A program made the translations under genes and the position numbers. The notes below the pieces were generated by a model. It was not told where the DNA came from. It searched no databases and saw only the letters and a list, made by a program, of their open reading frames with translations. Positions 62,111-64,000 of a DNA stretch of 64,000 nt are shown here, piece by piece. The DNA lies in NCBI RefSeq assembly GCF_004919685.1, contig NZ_SMYZ01000025.1, positions 62,001-126,000 on the forward strand, written 5' to 3'. The first letter of the stretch is position 1. The number at the start of each line of letters is the position of its first letter. This DNA comes from Mesorhizobium norvegicum. Lineage in GTDB: Bacteria; Pseudomonadota; Alphaproteobacteria; Rhizobiales; Rhizobiaceae.

Positions 62111-62833
62111 TCAGTGCCAAGGGGCGATTGCGGTGCGCACAGCCCTGGCTATTTCGATGGCGTTCGGCGTATCGGAATGCACGCAAATGGTTTCGCACCG
62201 TACAGGGAAGAAACTGCCGTCCTCTGCCGTGCCCTCGCCCTCGCTGATGGCGCGCACGCAACGCTCGGCCATCTCCGCGGGGTCCTTGGCGTCATGAACG
62301 CGTGTCAGGATCAGCTTGCCGGAGGCATCGTAGTCGAGATCGGCATAAAATTCGGCGACGAATGGGATACCGCGCTCTTGATAGATCTTCTCATGCAGGG
62401 TGCCCGTCATGCCGAAGAGGGGGACGCCGAAGATCTCTGCCGCGTCGCACACGCCATGGGCGACTGCCTCCTGCTGCATGGCCATGAAGTAAAGGCTGCC
62501 ATGCGGCTTGATATGGTGGAGTTCCACACCCTCGGCTTTGAGGAAGCCGGCAAGCGCTCCCACCTGATAGATGATGGTGTTCCTGACTTCGTCGCGAGTC
62601 ATGCGCATCTCGCGCCGGCCGAAACCTTGAATGTCCGGCAAGCCTGGATGGGCGCCGATCTTTACGCCACTCGCCTTGGCGCTGCGGACGGCGGCGTGCA
62701 TGTGATCCGGATCGGAGGCGTGAAAACCACAGGCGACATTGGCAACGTCGATGATCGGCATCATGCCCACATCATCGCCAACCTTGTAGAGGCCAAAGCT
62801 TTCGCCCATGTCGCAGTTTAGCGTCACCGCCAT
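62111..62833 (-). CDS. pxpA: 5-oxoprolinase subunit A / LamB-YcsF family (second copy)
   Basis: A 240-aa LamB/YcsF protein (MAVTLNCDMGESFGLYKVGD, ANVACGFHASDPDHM, HPGLPDIQGFGRREM). It is the first gene of the pxpA-accB-accC-pxpB-pxpC set and the second PxpA of the window. It shares the family blocks with the 50597 copy but differs at many positions, so the two are old paralogues. It is divergent from a LysR gene. Confidence 0.92.
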   Translation of the reverse strand: MAVTLNCDMGESFGLYKVGDDVGMMPIIDVANVACGFHASDPDHMHAAVRSAKASGVKIGAHPGLPDIQGFGRREMRMTRDEVRNTIIYQVGALAGFLKAEGVELHHIKPHGSLYFMAMQQEAVAHGVCDAAEIFGVPLFGMTGTLHEKIYQERGIPFVAEFYADLDYDASGKLILTRVHDAKDPAEMAERCVRAISEGEGTAEDGSFFPVRCETICVHSDTPNAIEIARAVRTAIAPWH

Positions 62834-62918
62834 CGCATTGTTACCCCTCGAAGCTGCCGTCTTTGCGGCGTTGCAGCATTTTTTGCGCATGCGGGGGCAT
62901 TTGTGAAATAGTAGTTTA

Positions 62919-62934
62919 TTGATTGTGATATCAA
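62919..62934. promoter_or_regulatory. Candidate LysR operator in the divergent pxpA/lysR promoter
   Basis: TTGAT-tgtgat-ATCAA, an inverted repeat containing the T-N11-A pattern of LysR sites, 35 bp before the LysR ATG and 86 bp from pxpA. Confidence 0.5.
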
Positions 62935-62968
62935 AAAAACAGATAATGGTTCTGGGCCGGAGTGCATC

Positions 62969-63874
62969 ATGACCATCACCTTGAAACAGCTCGATTATTT
63001 CATCGCAACCGCCGAGAGCGGACAGGTCAGTCATGCCGCGGTGGAACTCAACATCTCACAATCGGCGGTCACTGCGGCGATAAAGACGCTGGAGGCTGAC
63101 CTGGGCGTACGGCTTTTGGAGCGTAACCACGCCGGCGTGAGATTGACGATAGAGGGTGCGCGGTTTCTTGAACATGCGCGCGTTATCACCGGGGCCGTCG
63201 CAGCCGCTGTCCGAAGCCCGTTGCGCGATAGGAAAGGCCTGGCGGGCAAGCTGCGGCTGGGCATGACCTACACGGTCGTCGGCTACTACATGTCGCGCCA
63301 CTACGCGCGATTCCGAAAGACCTATCCCGAGATCGAGGTCGAGGTGCTGGAATTGCCCCGAGACGCGCTCGAAAGCGGCTTGATGTGCGGGGAGATCGAC
63401 ATGGCTGTGATGCTGGTGTCCAATTTGGCGCACACCGAGGAATTGGCCCAGGAGGTCTTGATGCGGTCGAACCGCCGGCTCTGGCTTTCGGCTGATCATC
63501 ATCTGCTCGCGCGGCAGGAAATCAGCCTCGCCGATGTGGCGGCGGAAGATTATGTCATGCTGACGGTGGACGAGGCACGCACGACGGCCGCCCGTTACTG
63601 GGATGCCGCGGGGCTTTCGCTCCGCACGGTCCTTACCACCAGTTCGGTCGAGGCCGTGCGGTCGCTCGTGGCCGCCGGCATGGGAGTCACTGTCCTGTCC
63701 GACATGGTTTACAGACCCTGGTCCTTGGAGGGGCAGCGCATCGAAGTGCGCAGGCTTGTCGAGCCGATCCCCAGTATGGATGTCGGCCTGGCCTGGTCGC
63801 GTGACAGACCAATCGACCCGGCGGCGGCGGCCTTCCGGGCCTTTATGTCCGTGACCATGGGCGGCGGCGGCTAA
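62969..63874 (+). CDS. LysR-family transcriptional regulator
   Basis: A 301-aa LysR regulator: winged helix in residues 1-60 (LKQLDYFIATAESGQVSHAA and ISQSAVTAAIKTLEADLG), effector domain about 90-295. It is divergent from the pxp/acc/liv block and is its likely regulator. Confidence 0.92.
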   Translation: MTITLKQLDYFIATAESGQVSHAAVELNISQSAVTAAIKTLEADLGVRLLERNHAGVRLTIEGARFLEHARVITGAVAAAVRSPLRDRKGLAGKLRLGMTYTVVGYYMSRHYARFRKTYPEIEVEVLELPRDALESGLMCGEIDMAVMLVSNLAHTEELAQEVLMRSNRRLWLSADHHLLARQEISLADVAAEDYVMLTVDEARTTAARYWDAAGLSLRTVLTTSSVEAVRSLVAAGMGVTVLSDMVYRPWSLEGQRIEVRRLVEPIPSMDVGLAWSRDRPIDPAAAAFRAFMSVTMGGGG

Positions 63875-63999
63875 CCGCCGGCCGTCGCTGGTTGCTGCCT
63901 GGTGAATGCCTCCGCTTCGGCGAGATGGGCGCCAGGCGGCTTCTTCAGGCCGTGAAGCGTCAGGCCCTTCGGCAAGCCAGTGAGCTTGCACCAGTGTGC
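63871..63999 (-). pseudogene. Tyrosine recombinase (integrase) C-terminal remnant, partial
   Basis: A minus-strand frame entering from the right edge reads HWCKLTGLPKGLTLHGLKK and then AHLAEAEAFTRQQ before a stop. This matches the box II region of phage-type integrases (GLP-KGLTLHGLRKT-...-LAEAGA-T), but the HxxR catalytic Arg is Lys and the frame stops before the LGH and catalytic Tyr. It is a decayed fragment overlapping the LysR stop. Confidence 0.6.
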
Positions 64000-64000
64000 C

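Noticed and set aside
1..64000. CRISPR arrays and rRNA or tRNA genes
   Set aside because: No regularly spaced short repeats and no conserved RNA gene sequence were found on reading either strand.

Overview
The window looks like an accessory stretch of a Rhizobiales (Mesorhizobium/Phyllobacteriaceae-like) alphaproteobacterial replicon. This is inferred from high GC, a FixLJ-K regulatory set beside a cbb3 oxidase operon, a Cu-type nitrite reductase with NirV, short two-hairpin repeats of rhizobial (RIME-like) type, and many ABC importers next to catabolic genes.

Region 1 (1-5.3 kb): a BMP-family (nucleoside/urea-type) ABC importer on the minus strand encloses a cysteine hydrolase whose catalytic residues match biuret hydrolase. 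A GntR/FCD regulator diverges from it. Next comes a zone of gene debris (5.4-6.4 kb): a carboxylesterase relic and a glycosyltransferase fragment.

Region 2 (6.6-26.5 kb): a low-oxygen respiration and denitrification module. The minus strand carries ccoNOQP, a 70-aa protein, a DUF2189 protein and ccoI-ccoS, with no ccoG or ccoH. It also carries nirK-nirV-truncated haemoglobin and a pseudoazurin. The plus strand carries fixL-fixJ, a receiver-only FixT-like protein and fixK. FNR/FixK/NnrR-type palindromes lie in front of ccoN, nirK, pseudoazurin, the FixT-like gene and a small lipoyl-like gene, and a FixJ-like box precedes fixK. The island continues with a K+ channel, a broken alcohol dehydrogenase, an F420-type NADP oxidoreductase, an SDR and a LysR regulator. 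Imperfect direct repeats lie at both edges (6542 and 26443).

Region 3 (26.6-41.2 kb): a regulator with two tandem GntR winged helices faces a long plus-strand operon. The operon encodes a polyamine-type ABC importer with two unlike ATPases, one lacking the H-loop His, plus two SDRs, a PgdA-like deacetylase, a 110-aa Cys-containing protein, a CobW GTPase, a solute-binding-protein homologue without a signal peptide, an amidase and a cyclase-family hydrolase. A perfect sigma-54 -24/-12 sequence lies about 450 bp upstream. The cluster probably imports and hydrolyses an amide-containing nitrogen compound. It is the best candidate here for an undescribed system.

Region 4 (41.3-53.5 kb): an AraC regulator is bracketed by two near-identical inverted RIME-like repeats. 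It is followed by hyuA-hyuB, a three-subunit molybdenum hydroxylase, a PxpA-like lactamase, a class III aminotransferase and a cupin/SnoaL fusion, ending at a strong terminator. This looks like a pathway that hydroxylates an N-heterocycle, opens the ring with ATP and transaminates the product.

Region 5 (53.6-64 kb, minus strand): pxpA-accB-accC-pxpB-pxpC and a livGFHMK-type importer, with a divergent LysR gene. The window closes on a decayed tyrosine-recombinase tail, suggesting an island edge.
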